Positions 48,336-58,201 of a DNA stretch of 64,000 nucleotides are shown piece by piece. Origin of the DNA: Micromonospora sp. CP22. Its GTDB lineage: Bacteria > Actinomycetota > Actinomycetes > Mycobacteriales > Micromonosporaceae. Position numbers and translations under genes: made by a program. Every line of letters starts with the position of its first letter. Position 1 is the first letter of the stretch. The DNA lies in assembly GCF_009712475.1 (NCBI RefSeq), contig NZ_VCJO01000010.1:149028-213027 (forward strand), in the 5' to 3' direction. Below the pieces are notes generated by a model that had not been told where the DNA came from, did not search any database, and saw only the letters and a list, made by a program, of their open reading frames with translations.

Positions 48336-49124
48336 TCAAGGGGTGGACGGCCACGGCACCGCCGACGTGGCGGAGATCGCGCGGGCGCGCGCCGTGAGGA
48401 GCTCGACCACCGCGTCGCGGTGCTCGTCCAGGTAGAAGTGGCCGCCGCTGAAGGTGCGGAACTCACACCCGCCGTCGGTGGCGGCGCGCCACCCGGCGGC
48501 CTCGTCGGCGGTGACCTCCGGATCCCGGTCGCCGTAGAGCACGGTGACCGGTGACCGCAGTCGCACACCCGGCAGCGGCCGATACGTCTCGCTCAGCCGA
48601 TAGTCGGACCGGATGACCGGCAGGAACGCCTGGATGAGCACCGGGTTGTCGAGGATGTCCAGGTGCGTCGCCTCGGTGCGGCGCAGTTCCTCGATCAACT
48701 CGTCGTCGTTACCGAGGTGCACCTCACCCGGGCGGGCCAGGTGCGGGGCGGGATGTCCGGACACCACCAGCGCCGCCGGCGGGTCGCCCGCCGCCGTGAG
48801 GCGGCGGGCGACCTCGTAGGCCACGATCGCACCCATGCTGTGCCCGAACAGGACCGTGGGCGTCCGCGTTCCCTCCACCGGCAGGTCCGCCGCCACCGTG
48901 TCGACCAGGTCCCGCATGTCCGCCGGGGCCGGCTCGGCGAACCGGTCCTCCCGACCCGGGTACTGCACGGCGAGGAACTCGATGTCCCAGGGTGCCGAGG
49001 TGGTCCACGGCCGGTAGTAGCTCGCGCTGCCCCCACCATGGGGAAACAGGATCACCCGAGCACGGGCGTAGGGCCGGGGTGCGAGCCTGCGGAACGCGCC
49101 CGGTGACAGCTCATCGGCCGGCAT
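48336..49124 (-). CDS. Type II thioesterase of the NRPS cluster
   Basis: A 262-residue alpha/beta hydrolase that clears wrongly loaded acyl groups from carrier domains. Seen: VILFPHGGGSASYYRPW, AVQYPGREDRFAEP, nucleophile Ser96 in FGHSMGAIVAYEVAR, Asp in YGDRDPEV and His in FSGGHFYL, all in the canonical type II order (YbtT/GrsT-like). It begins 9 bp after the ABC gene stop and is followed by asnB after 46 bp. It likely serves the two NRPS proteins upstream. Confidence 0.92.
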   Translation of the reverse strand: MPADELSPGAFRRLAPRPYARARVILFPHGGGSASYYRPWTTSAPWDIEFLAVQYPGREDRFAEPAPADMRDLVDTVAADLPVEGTRTPTVLFGHSMGAIVAYEVARRLTAAGDPPAALVVSGHPAPHLARPGEVHLGNDDELIEELRRTEATHLDILDNPVLIQAFLPVIRSDYRLSETYRPLPGVRLRSPVTVLYGDRDPEVTADEAAGWRAATDGGCEFRTFSGGHFYLDEHRDAVVELLTARARAISATSAVPWPSTP

Positions 49125-49133
49125 TGTGGCAGC

Positions 49134-50849
49134 TCACTCGCTCGCGCCGGAGACCATGGAAAGGCTCCAGAAGTCGGCGTAGCGACCACCGCGACCCAGC
49201 AGCTCCTCGTGGCTGCCCTCCTCGACGACCTTTCCGTCGTCGACGAAGACGACCCGGTCGGCGCGCTGGATGGTCCGCATCCGGTGCGCGACCATGACCA
49301 CCGTCCGACCCGCCATCAGGCGTTCGATGCCGTCGTGGACGGCCGCCTCGTTCACCGGGTCGAGCGCCGAGGTCACCTCGTCGAGCAGCACGATCGGCGC
49401 GTCCTTGAGCAGCGCCCGCGCGATCGACACCCGCTGACGCTCACCACCGGACAGCGACGCGCCACCTTCACCGACGTTCGCCGCCCAGCCGCCGGGCAGC
49501 CGCTCGACGACCTCGTCCAGCCGCGCGGCGGTCGCCGCCGCCCGCACCTCGTCCTCGCTGGCGTCGGGGCGCCCGAGCCGGATGTTCTCCTCGATCGTGC
49601 CGTCGAACAGGTAGACGTCCTGGAAGACGATGGCGATCTGGGACATCAACACGGCCGGGTCGATCTCTCGCACGTCGACGCCGCCCACCCGTACCGTGCC
49701 GGAGTCCACGTCGTAGAACCGGGCGATCAGCTGGAGCAGGGTGGTCTTGCCGGCACCGGAGGGACCGACGACGGCCAACCGCTGCCCCTGCGGCACCGAC
49801 AGCGACACGCCGTCGAAGACCGTACGGTCGCCGTGCCGGAAGCTGACCGCGTCGAACTCCAGGTCGAACCGCTGCGGTCGGACGGGCTGAGCCGCCTCGG
49901 GAAGCGGCTCGGTACGCAGCACCTTGTCGAGCCGGTCCAGCTCGGCGCGGGCGGTGCGCAGCTTGCCGCCGATGTCCGACAGGGACAGCAGCGGGTCCGC
50001 GCTGCGGGCCGCGAGCACCAGGATGGACAGGACCTCCGCGGTACCGATGTCGCCGTCGAGCGCGAGGTAGGTCCCCAGGACCAGCACCGTGGTGAAGACG
50101 ACCTGCACGATGAGCGTCAGGCCCACCGCGCCGGGCAACACCGACATCGTCTGCCGGCGGGAGGCCCGCTCGACCCCCTGCAACGCGTCGTCGAGCAGAC
50201 CGAAGCGCTCGCTGCTGCGGCCACCGGCCCGCAGGACCGGCTGGGCCTGGAGGTATTCGATGACCCGGGCGCTGGCCTCGTTGTTACGAGCGGCGTTGTC
50301 GGCGTCGTTGGCGGCCATCAACCGCGCCGTCCACCTCTGGGTGAGCACCACGAGCGGTGCCGCCACCAGCGCGGCCAGGCCGAGCTGCCAGTTGAACACC
50401 GTGATCACGGCCACGATCGTCAACGGCGTCACACAGGCGGAGATGAACGGCCCGAGCAGGTGGGCCGACACGCCCATCGCCGCGAGCAGACCACGGCTGG
50501 CCATCACGGACACCTCACCGACCCGAGCGGCGTTGTACCAGCCGATCGGGAGTCGGGCCAGGTGCTCGCCGAGACCGTGGTACATGCCGCGCAGCATGGT
50601 GGTGCCGACCCGCATGCCGGACAGGTCGCTGGTGTACCGCAGGACCGCGTAGACCGCGACGCCGACCCCGAACGCGATCAGCCACGGCCAGGCGTCCGAC
50701 GGGGTGCTGCCGAACAGTGCCCGCAGCACGGGCACCAGCAGCGCGTAGAGCAGACCCTCCAGCACGGCGGTCACCGTCATCAGGGCGACCGTGCGGCGCA
50801 TCGGCTTGGCGTACTCGTCGCCGAGCACCCGCAACAACATTCTGATCAT
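49134..50849 (-). CDS. ABC transporter, fused permease-ATPase (YbtQ/IrtB-like)
   Basis: A 571-residue half-transporter. Six-helix exporter-type membrane domain (1-310), then ATPase with Walker A GPSGAGKTT, signature LSGGERQRVSIARAL, Walker B IVLLDEVTSALDP and switch His in VMVAHRM. Its ATG overlaps the stop of the partner gene (ATGA), so they form a heterodimer. In yersiniabactin and mycobactin systems such pairs (YbtPQ, IrtAB) import the iron-loaded siderophore despite an exporter fold. Place in the cluster supports that role, but export is possible. Confidence 0.88.
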   Translation of the reverse strand: MIRMLLRVLGDEYAKPMRRTVALMTVTAVLEGLLYALLVPVLRALFGSTPSDAWPWLIAFGVGVAVYAVLRYTSDLSGMRVGTTMLRGMYHGLGEHLARLPIGWYNAARVGEVSVMASRGLLAAMGVSAHLLGPFISACVTPLTIVAVITVFNWQLGLAALVAAPLVVLTQRWTARLMAANDADNAARNNEASARVIEYLQAQPVLRAGGRSSERFGLLDDALQGVERASRRQTMSVLPGAVGLTLIVQVVFTTVLVLGTYLALDGDIGTAEVLSILVLAARSADPLLSLSDIGGKLRTARAELDRLDKVLRTEPLPEAAQPVRPQRFDLEFDAVSFRHGDRTVFDGVSLSVPQGQRLAVVGPSGAGKTTLLQLIARFYDVDSGTVRVGGVDVREIDPAVLMSQIAIVFQDVYLFDGTIEENIRLGRPDASEDEVRAAATAARLDEVVERLPGGWAANVGEGGASLSGGERQRVSIARALLKDAPIVLLDEVTSALDPVNEAAVHDGIERLMAGRTVVMVAHRMRTIQRADRVVFVDDGKVVEEGSHEELLGRGGRYADFWSLSMVSGASE

Positions 50850-52690
50850 CGGGAAAGGTCTCCTTGCAGTACACCACCGCGGGCTTCACTGTCGTCGGCG
50901 ACAACCGACTGCTGGGTCCGCCAGAACGCGGCGAACTTTCCGTCCTGGGCGAGCAGGTCGTTCGGCCTGCCCTGCTCGACGACCACCCCGTCCTCCAGCA
51001 TCACGACGAGGTCGGCGTCGGCGATGGTCTCCAGGCGGTGGGCGATGACCAGGACGGTCCGGTCACGCAACGTGGCCAGGGTCTGTCGTACCGCCTGGTC
51101 GGTCTGCGGATCGGCGAAGGCGGTCGCCTCGTCCAGCACCAGGACGGGCGTGTCGGCGGCCAGGGCACGTGCGATGGCGATGCGTTGCGCCTCGCCGCCG
51201 GAGAGCTTGACCTCCTCGCCGATCACGGTCTCGTAGCCCCGGGGCAGCGCGCGGACGCGGTCGTGGATGTGCGCCAACTGCGCGGCACGCGTCACCTCCT
51301 CGGGCGTCGCGTGCGGAACCGCCAGCGCGATGTTGTCCGCCACCGACGCGCGCAGCAGCCGGACGTCCTGCAGGACGAACGAGACGCGACGGTAGAGCTC
51401 CCTGGTGTCGATGTCGCGCAGGTCGACGCCACCGAGGCGCACCGAGCCCTCGGTCGGGTCGAAGAACCGGGGCAACAGCTGCACCAGAGTGGACTTCCCA
51501 CTACCGGACGGCCCGACCACCGCGGTGAGTGTGCCCGGCTCCAACACCAGGTCGATCCCGCGCAGCACCTCGGGGCCGTCGTCGTCGTAGCGGAACCGGA
51601 CGTCGCACAGCTCCACCCGGTTGTCCTGCGGGGCGGCCGGACGCTCCGGCTGCGGCAGGGTGCCCGCGCCGAGGACCTCGCGGATGCGGCCCACCGCGCG
51701 ACCGGCGGCCTGCATGTCGTCGAAGCCGTGGCCGAGCGCCGCGACCGGGGCGGTCAGCCCCAACCCGAGCAGCAGGAAGGGCAGCAGGTCGACCGCGGCC
51801 ATATCGCCGGAGGTGATCCGCACCGTGCCGCCGATCAGCACCACCAGCAGCACGAACGGTGGGGACAACGCCAACTGCATGCCGGCGGCGACCGCGGAGA
51901 CACCGCGTACCCAACGGGTGAAGATGTCGACGAACTCGTCAGCGGCGGTGAGGAACTTGCGGTGGGCACGCTCGGAGCCGCCGAACGCCTTGACCACGGC
52001 GATGCCCTGCACGAACTCCACCACGGAGGTGGCGATGCGGCCCATCGCCGCGTCGAAGTCCTGCTGCTCACGGGTACGCGCCGGAGTCATCAGCAGCGGG
52101 ACGTGCGCGATGGCCAGCAGCACGGGGATCAGCGTGATCAGGGTGAGCCGCCAGTCGACGGTGAGCAGGTAGACCAGTGACACCAACGGCACCACGAAGG
52201 CGGAGACCAGCTCGCCGGGCGCGTGGGCGATGAAGGGGTGCACGGCGGTGACGTCCTCACCGACCACCTTGGCCAACTCGCCACTGCGACGGCGGGCGAG
52301 CCAGCCGATCGGGGCCTCCCCGAGGCTGCGGGCCAGCGCCCGGCGCAGCGACAGCTGCACCTTGCCGTCGAGGATGTGACCGAGCCCGGACGACGCTCCG
52401 GTGAACACCAGTCTGATGAACAGACCGATCGCACCGATGACCACCACGGTCCACACGCGGTTAGAATCGACTGGGCCGGGCGACAGGAGCGCACGACCCA
52501 CCTCGATCACCGCGAACAGCGGCGCCAGCCCCGCGACGGCGCCGATGACCTGTAAGACCACGACCACCGCGAAACTCGGCGCATGGGGACGCAGCAACGG
52601 CCCCGTGCTCACCGGCTGCCGTGCCGTGGGAGTGCCTCCCGGTGACGGCGTGGACTGCTCTCCTGCCTCAACGGATTGGGTCGCACTCAT
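50846..52690 (-). CDS. ABC transporter, fused permease-ATPase (YbtP/IrtA-like)
   Basis: A 614-residue half-transporter, partner of the gene overlapping its stop. An N-terminal ~40-residue polar extension precedes six helices. The ATPase has Walker A GPSGSGKST, signature LSGGEAQRIAIARAL, Walker B VLVLDEATAFADP and His in VIAHRLE. It has no siderophore-interacting FAD domain, unlike mycobacterial IrtA. First gene of the transporter-TEII-asnB unit, 65 bp after the reductase gene. GGGAGAG is close to the ATG, and an operator-like motif lies at 52713-52726. Confidence 0.88.
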   Translation of the reverse strand: MSATQSVEAGEQSTPSPGGTPTARQPVSTGPLLRPHAPSFAVVVVLQVIGAVAGLAPLFAVIEVGRALLSPGPVDSNRVWTVVVIGAIGLFIRLVFTGASSGLGHILDGKVQLSLRRALARSLGEAPIGWLARRRSGELAKVVGEDVTAVHPFIAHAPGELVSAFVVPLVSLVYLLTVDWRLTLITLIPVLLAIAHVPLLMTPARTREQQDFDAAMGRIATSVVEFVQGIAVVKAFGGSERAHRKFLTAADEFVDIFTRWVRGVSAVAAGMQLALSPPFVLLVVLIGGTVRITSGDMAAVDLLPFLLLGLGLTAPVAALGHGFDDMQAAGRAVGRIREVLGAGTLPQPERPAAPQDNRVELCDVRFRYDDDGPEVLRGIDLVLEPGTLTAVVGPSGSGKSTLVQLLPRFFDPTEGSVRLGGVDLRDIDTRELYRRVSFVLQDVRLLRASVADNIALAVPHATPEEVTRAAQLAHIHDRVRALPRGYETVIGEEVKLSGGEAQRIAIARALAADTPVLVLDEATAFADPQTDQAVRQTLATLRDRTVLVIAHRLETIADADLVVMLEDGVVVEQGRPNDLLAQDGKFAAFWRTQQSVVADDSEARGGVLQGDLSR

Positions 52691-52712
52691 CGCTCTCCCG
52701 TCCCTATTTTCA

Positions 52713-52726
52713 AACGTGTTCGAGAA
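52713..52726. promoter_or_regulatory. Putative TetR operator at the ABC transporter promoter
   Basis: AACGTGTTCGAGAA, 23 bp upstream of the ABC gene ATG in an unusually AT-rich 64-bp gap. It is 12/14 identical to the motif in the TetR-MFS region (43584), so one regulator may control both. Confidence 0.6.
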
Positions 52727-52754
52727 TCACTCTACCCTGGCCCCATCCACCGAT

Positions 52755-53882
52755 CTACGGTGAACCGGCAGGGTGTGGACGAACAGCGACCGGCTCGGTG
52801 CGAAGATCGGCGACCCGCAGCGGGTCGCCCGGGTCCGGGACGGCGACCTCGGGATAGCCGAGGGCCTCGGTCAGCTCCTTCCAGGCGGTGGCGACGGCCA
52901 GGTGCCGCTGGCCGCCCCGCAACGGGTCGACCCCCGAGTCGACCCGTTCGCGCAGGTCGTCGAGGGCGGTCAGCACCCCGTCCCCCCACAGCTCACGCAC
53001 CACACCCGACCAGGTGGGCGACTGCGGCGCACCTACGTAGTCAGCGGTGGGTCCGAGCACGTCCGACCACCGCGTGTCCGCGTCCGCCGATCCGGAGAGG
53101 AAGATCCCCTCCGGATCGGCCGGCGCGCGCAGCACCGGACTCCACAGCACCGGGCCATGGGTGTTGGCCAGCATCACGTTACCCGCGTCGGTGCCCACGG
53201 TGATCCGGTGCAGCAGCAGGCTCGTACTGTCGTCGCCCGCCTGCATCCGGTTCTCCACCCGCAGCGTCAGCGGCACCCCGGCGACCTGTCCGTCCACGCT
53301 GGCCAGCGGGCGTCCGGCGCGGTCACCGACGGCTGACAACGACCACGGACGCAGCCCGTCGAAGACCTGCGCGAGGATGTCGATCAGGTCGAAGCAGACC
53401 TGCACCGCGCAGATCGCGTCGACGAAGACCGGCTTGCGCAGCCGGACCAGCGTGCGGGCGGCCGAGATGAACTGCCGCACCGGCTCCACGTGCGGGTAGA
53501 AAGTGTTGACCACGTACTGCGCTTCGGCGCGGCGCGCGGTACGCAGACAGTCCGCCAACTCCGCCGGGTGCACCGGGTGTTCCTGCAACACGTGGATACC
53601 ACGGCCGAGCAGTTCCTTGGTCAGCTCGACGCCCGGCCCGCCGCCGACCGCGGTCGAGACCACCACGCAGGCGGCGTCGACGTCCTGCGGCAGGTCGGCG
53701 ACCGAGGAGTACAGCGGGACGCCGTACTCCTTCGCCAGGGTCACCGACCGGGTGCTGCCGCGCGCCAGGATGCCGGCGAGTTCGTACCGCTGTGGCGCGC
53801 GGGCGATGGCCGACAGGTAGACCTGACCGAACCGGGTGCCGCAGACGACGACCCGCATCGGCCGGGGCGGGGAGTCGCTCAC
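52755..53882 (-). CDS. Thiazolinyl imine reductase (PchG/YbtU-like)
   Basis: A 375-residue NADPH-dependent reductase that turns one thiazoline ring of a carrier-bound chain into thiazolidine. Seen: Rossmann start VVVCGTRFGQVYLSAIARA, the GTxFG form that marks this family, and VLQEHPVHPAEL in the expected active-site region. Similar in length to YbtU (365). The GTG start overlaps the NRPS 2 stop (GTGA). It acts in trans on the NRPS line. Confidence 0.9.
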   Translation of the reverse strand: MSDSPPRPMRVVVCGTRFGQVYLSAIARAPQRYELAGILARGSTRSVTLAKEYGVPLYSSVADLPQDVDAACVVVSTAVGGGPGVELTKELLGRGIHVLQEHPVHPAELADCLRTARRAEAQYVVNTFYPHVEPVRQFISAARTLVRLRKPVFVDAICAVQVCFDLIDILAQVFDGLRPWSLSAVGDRAGRPLASVDGQVAGVPLTLRVENRMQAGDDSTSLLLHRITVGTDAGNVMLANTHGPVLWSPVLRAPADPEGIFLSGSADADTRWSDVLGPTADYVGAPQSPTWSGVVRELWGDGVLTALDDLRERVDSGVDPLRGGQRHLAVATAWKELTEALGYPEVAVPDPGDPLRVADLRTEPVAVRPHPAGSP

Positions 53883-56800
53883 TGGTCCACCACCGTCGCC
53901 GCGATCACCGTCGCCACGTTGGGCGGTCGGAGGCAGCTGACGTGGTCGCCGGGGACGTCGACGACGGTCAGCTCGCCGAGACAGACCTCCGGCCAGAAGC
54001 GGGCCGCCTCGGCGCCAGCCCCGGGAAGCAGGTCCCGGGCCGCCGTGGGACGCACCAGGGTGATGTCGCCGGCGTACGGCTCGGGCTCGTGCCGGGCCAC
54101 CGCCTGGAGGGTCCGCCCGAAGACGGCGTGCGCCGTGGCGACCCGCGCTGGGCCACCCCACGCCGGGTCCGTCGCGGCGACCGCCTCGTGCAGCTCGCGG
54201 TGCAGCTCGCCGACGGTACGCCGACCGAGGGCACCGAACCGCTCGGCGACCTGGGTCAGCTGCTCGTCACCTTCGAGCGAAGCCATCGCGCCCGCCGGCA
54301 CCACGCCCGACGATCCGGCCAGTACGGTGGTGACCGCCCGGTCCACCGTCGCCTCGTCGGCGGGCCAACCGAGGGCCGCCGGATCGATGCCGGCGGACCG
54401 CCCGAAGGCGTAGTCCGTCACCAGTCCGTCGTCCACCTGGTACGGCACCCGCTGTCCGGACACGACCGTCAGGCGTACTGTCGTCCCGGCCTCACTCAAC
54501 GCCCGAGCCACCTCCAGGGCGACCGAAGCGCCGAGGCAGTAGCCGATCACGTCCACGTCGTCGAACCCGGCGGCCCGGATCTCGCCCGCGTAGCGCACGG
54601 CCAACTGCTCGACCAGCGTGGCCGGGTCGCTGTCCGCGCTGACGGCGTCGTCGGGTGCGACGAGCCCGAAGACCGGCCCGGACGCGCCGAGCCCGGCGGC
54701 CAACGCCCGCAGCGCCGTCAGGCTGCCCGTGCCGTCGTGCACGAGCAGTCTCACCGGCCCCTGGGCGGAGCCACCGAGCGGGACCAGAGCCGATCGCCGA
54801 GCCGGCTCGGCCACCGCCGGGGCCGGTGTCGTCTCCGCCACCAACCGCGTCGCCAGTCCGGCGACCGTGGGCTCGTCGAGCAGGGCACGCAGCAGTACGT
54901 CGAACGGGAACCGGGCGGCCTCGGGCAGCTGTTCGCGTAGCTGGCCGACGAACCGCGCGGCCAGCAGGGAGTTGCCGCCCGCGTCGAAGAAGCCCAGCTC
55001 GCGGCTGGCTGGCTGGCCGCCGAGCACCTCGCTCCACAGGTCGGCGATGCGCTGCTCGACACCCGGCCGGGGCGGTTCGGACCGCCCGTCGGGCACTGCG
55101 GTCGGCGTGGGCGCGGACTCCAGCAGCCGTTTACGGTCGACCTTCCCGTTCGCGGTCAACGGCAACGCCTCGACGACGCGTACCCGCGCCGGGACCATGT
55201 AGGCGGGCAGCCGGTCGGCCGCCCAGGCGACGACCTCGCCGGGGTCGACGGTGCCGCCGGGCCGCTGCGGCACCACGAACGCGACCAGCGCGCGTTCGAG
55301 GGTGTCGCCCGCCGCCAGGACCACGCAGCCGCCGACCGCCGGATGTTCGCCGAGCACCGCCTCGATCTCGCCGAGTTCGATCCGGTGGCCACGGATCTTG
55401 ACCTGTTGGTCGGCCCGGCCGAGAAACTCGATCTCGCCGTTGGGTAGGTACCGACCGAGGTCACCGGTGCGGTACAGCCGTTCCCCCGTCTCCGGGTGGT
55501 GGATGAACCGCTCGGCGGTGCGGACCGGGTCGTTGAGGTAGCCGTCGGCCAGCCCGACACCGGCGATGAAGAGTTCGCCGGGGACCAGGTCGGGTCGGTC
55601 GCGCAGCGCGGAGTCGAGCACGTGGAATCGTTGGTTCGCCAACGGCACCCCGTACGGGATGCTGCGCCAGTGCGGCTGCACCGTCCGGATGCGGTGGTAG
55701 TTCGACCAGATGGCCGCCTCCGTCGCCCCGCCGAGACTGACCAGTTCGGCGCCGGGCACGTGCCGCGCGGCATGGCCGGGTAGCGACAGCGGGATCCAGT
55801 CGCCGGACAGCAGCGCCAGCCGCAGGCTGGACAGGTCGGCCGGCTCCACGTCCAGGTAGTGCATCAGCATCTGCAACTGCGCGGGAACCGAGTTCCACAG
55901 CGTGACGCCGTGCGCGGCCACCATCGCCGCCCAGTGTGACGGGTCACCTCGACGCGCCGGGTCGGGCAGCACCAGCGCGGCACCCCGGGCGGGTGGGCCG
56001 AACAGGTCGTAGACGGACAGGTCGAAGCTCAACGCGGCGAGGCCGAGCACTCGGTCGGCCTCGGTGACACCGAACCGCTCGTTGATGTCGTGCACCGTGT
56101 TGGCGGCGGCCCGGTGGCTGATCATCACGCCCTTGGGCGTCCCGGTCGACCCCGAGGTGTGCATGACGTAGGCGAGCCCGGTCTGCTCCGGCCCGGGTTC
56201 GTCCGGGATCTCCGTCACGGGCACCGGCGGCGTCCCCGCCACGTCGACACCGGTGACCTCGGGCGGGAGCAGGTCGACCGGGGCGCCCGCGACGACCGCG
56301 AACCGGGCACCGCTGTCGACCAGGATGCGGTCCCGACGCACGGCGGGCTGGGCGATGTCCACGGGTACGTACACCCCACCGGCGAGGAGCACCCCGAGCA
56401 CGCCCACGGCCTGCTCTCGCGACTTGTCGATCAGGACGCCGACGAGGTCGCCGGGTCGGCATCCCCCGGCGCGCAGTCGGGCGGCGACCCCGGCGGCGCG
56501 GGTCAGCCAGTCCCCGTACGTCATCGAGCCGGTGGCATCGACGACGGCCACCCGGTCCGGATGCGCGCGGGCGTAGTCGACCAACGGCTCGTGCAGCAGG
56601 CCGTCCGGCACGGGCGCGTCGGTTGCGTTCGCGGCGGCCCGGCGTTCCCGTTGCGCCTGCGGCAAGGGCTGTGGGTCGACCGCCGCCCACGACGCGTCCT
56701 CGGCGGCCAGCCGGTGCAGCAGGTCCACGAACGCGGTGAACATCTCGTCCACGAGATGATCGGGGAAGACCCCCTCGCGGACGTCCCAGTTCATGTCCAG

Positions 56801-58201
56801 CCCGCCGAACTGGTCACCCACCTGGCAGTCGATCCACACCTGCGGGGTCTGGCTGATGCCGTACACCGGTCTCGGCTTGCGGCCGGCGACCGACGGCTCG
56901 CCGCCGCCGACTCCGACGGCCCCGGTGAACACCACCGGCAACACCGCCGCGGCGTCCCGTCCGCGACGCCGGGCGAGTTCGCGCAGCACCTCCACGCCGC
57001 TGAACAGGCGGTGGTCGAGGTCGTCGAAGACCCGCTCGCCGAGCGCGCGGGCCCGCTCGGCGAAGCTCGTGCGCTGCGCGCGCTCCACCGCGAGCACGCT
57101 CAGCGAGGTGAAGTCGCCGAGCAGGTGGTCGACGTGCGGATGCAGCGGCATCCGGTTGAGCACCGGCAGCCCCACACAGAACCGCTCGCTGCCGCTCCAA
57201 CGGGCGATCGTCTCCGTGTACGCGGCCAGCACGGCGTTGGCGGGAGTGACCCCGTGCTCGGCGGCGCGGGCCTTCAGCGACCGCCACACCCGGTCGTCGA
57301 CGGTGGCCGCCAGGCGCCGGAACCGTGCCGGCCCGGCAGCCGGATCCTGGTCGTCGCGCAGGGGAAGGGCCGGTGCGCCGGGCAGCTGGTCGATCCGCTC
57401 CAACCAGTACGCCCGGTCCCGGGCGTAGCGGTCGGTGTCACGCAGCCGGCGTTCGGCCAGTACGTAGTCGCGGAAGGTGGCCTCCAGCGGCGGTAGGACG
57501 CAGTCCGGCTGCCGGTACCTGCGGTCCAGTTCGGCCAGCACCCGTTGCAGGCTGAGCCAGTCCAACGCCATGAAGTCCACCGAGACGTGCAGCAGGCTCC
57601 GGTCGGCGGCCAGGGTGAGGCGCAGCTCGTACATCGGCCGTTCACCGGTGGGATGCACCCGGTGGGACAGTTCGTCGCGCACCCGGGCGACCGTCTCCCC
57701 CACCGCGTCGGCCGGTGCCCCACGCAGGTCGACCACCGTGATGCCGGTGCCCGGCGGCGCGGGCAACACGCGTTGGGTGCCGTCCTGGTCGATGACCGTC
57801 CGCAGTGCGTCGTGGCGGCGTACCAGGCCGTCCCACGCCTGCCGCAGGCGATCCGCATCGATCTCCGCCGGGTACTCGAACTCCTGGTAGAGGTGACAGG
57901 AGACCCCGCCGTAGGCGAACGCCGGATTGCGTCCGAACAGGTACGCCGACTGGATGTCGGTCAGCGGGAACGCCTCGTCGCGCTCCTGGGGGTGGTCCCG
58001 CCACACCGGATCGGGCCCGTGGACGGCGTCGCCGCTGGTGTCGGACATGCTGGCCAGCAGTTCGGCCTTGCTCCCGCGCAGCCGGGCGAGCAGCTCGTCG
58101 GTCATGCTGCCTCGGGGAGCACGGAACCGCAGCTGTTCGCCCTCCCGCCAGACCTGGATCCCGGCACTGGCGAACTCGTCGAGCAGGTCGCTGGCGCTCA
58201 C
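53879..58201 (-). CDS. NRPS module 2: docking-Cy-A(Cys)-PCP-TE (PchF-like without methyltransferase)
   Basis: A 1440-residue synthetase. Domains: TubC_N-type docking (3-50); heterocyclization Cy (75-510) with DFMALD in place of condensation HHxxxDG; A domain (530-1010) whose pocket residues read D-L-Y-N-L-S-L-I-W, the cysteine code; PCP with Ser1078 (DAGGNSLL); TE (1150-1440) with VHDGTGS and GYCLG, Cys1222 in the nucleophile position, and His in GDHVSC. The A domain is uninterrupted, so the N-methyltransferase found in PchF is missing. It adds and cyclizes the second cysteine and releases the product. GTG start overlaps NRPS 1 stop (GTGA). Confidence 0.93.
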   Translation of the reverse strand: MSASDLLDEFASAGIQVWREGEQLRFRAPRGSMTDELLARLRGSKAELLASMSDTSGDAVHGPDPVWRDHPQERDEAFPLTDIQSAYLFGRNPAFAYGGVSCHLYQEFEYPAEIDADRLRQAWDGLVRRHDALRTVIDQDGTQRVLPAPPGTGITVVDLRGAPADAVGETVARVRDELSHRVHPTGERPMYELRLTLAADRSLLHVSVDFMALDWLSLQRVLAELDRRYRQPDCVLPPLEATFRDYVLAERRLRDTDRYARDRAYWLERIDQLPGAPALPLRDDQDPAAGPARFRRLAATVDDRVWRSLKARAAEHGVTPANAVLAAYTETIARWSGSERFCVGLPVLNRMPLHPHVDHLLGDFTSLSVLAVERAQRTSFAERARALGERVFDDLDHRLFSGVEVLRELARRRGRDAAAVLPVVFTGAVGVGGGEPSVAGRKPRPVYGISQTPQVWIDCQVGDQFGGLDMNWDVREGVFPDHLVDEMFTAFVDLLHRLAAEDASWAAVDPQPLPQAQRERRAAANATDAPVPDGLLHEPLVDYARAHPDRVAVVDATGSMTYGDWLTRAAGVAARLRAGGCRPGDLVGVLIDKSREQAVGVLGVLLAGGVYVPVDIAQPAVRRDRILVDSGARFAVVAGAPVDLLPPEVTGVDVAGTPPVPVTEIPDEPGPEQTGLAYVMHTSGSTGTPKGVMISHRAAANTVHDINERFGVTEADRVLGLAALSFDLSVYDLFGPPARGAALVLPDPARRGDPSHWAAMVAAHGVTLWNSVPAQLQMLMHYLDVEPADLSSLRLALLSGDWIPLSLPGHAARHVPGAELVSLGGATEAAIWSNYHRIRTVQPHWRSIPYGVPLANQRFHVLDSALRDRPDLVPGELFIAGVGLADGYLNDPVRTAERFIHHPETGERLYRTGDLGRYLPNGEIEFLGRADQQVKIRGHRIELGEIEAVLGEHPAVGGCVVLAAGDTLERALVAFVVPQRPGGTVDPGEVVAWAADRLPAYMVPARVRVVEALPLTANGKVDRKRLLESAPTPTAVPDGRSEPPRPGVEQRIADLWSEVLGGQPASRELGFFDAGGNSLLAARFVGQLREQLPEAARFPFDVLLRALLDEPTVAGLATRLVAETTPAPAVAEPARRSALVPLGGSAQGPVRLLVHDGTGSLTALRALAAGLGASGPVFGLVAPDDAVSADSDPATLVEQLAVRYAGEIRAAGFDDVDVIGYCLGASVALEVARALSEAGTTVRLTVVSGQRVPYQVDDGLVTDYAFGRSAGIDPAALGWPADEATVDRAVTTVLAGSSGVVPAGAMASLEGDEQLTQVAERFGALGRRTVGELHRELHEAVAATDPAWGGPARVATAHAVFGRTLQAVARHEPEPYAGDITLVRPTAARDLLPGAGAEAARFWPEVCLGELTVVDVPGDHVSCLRPPNVATVIAATVVDQ

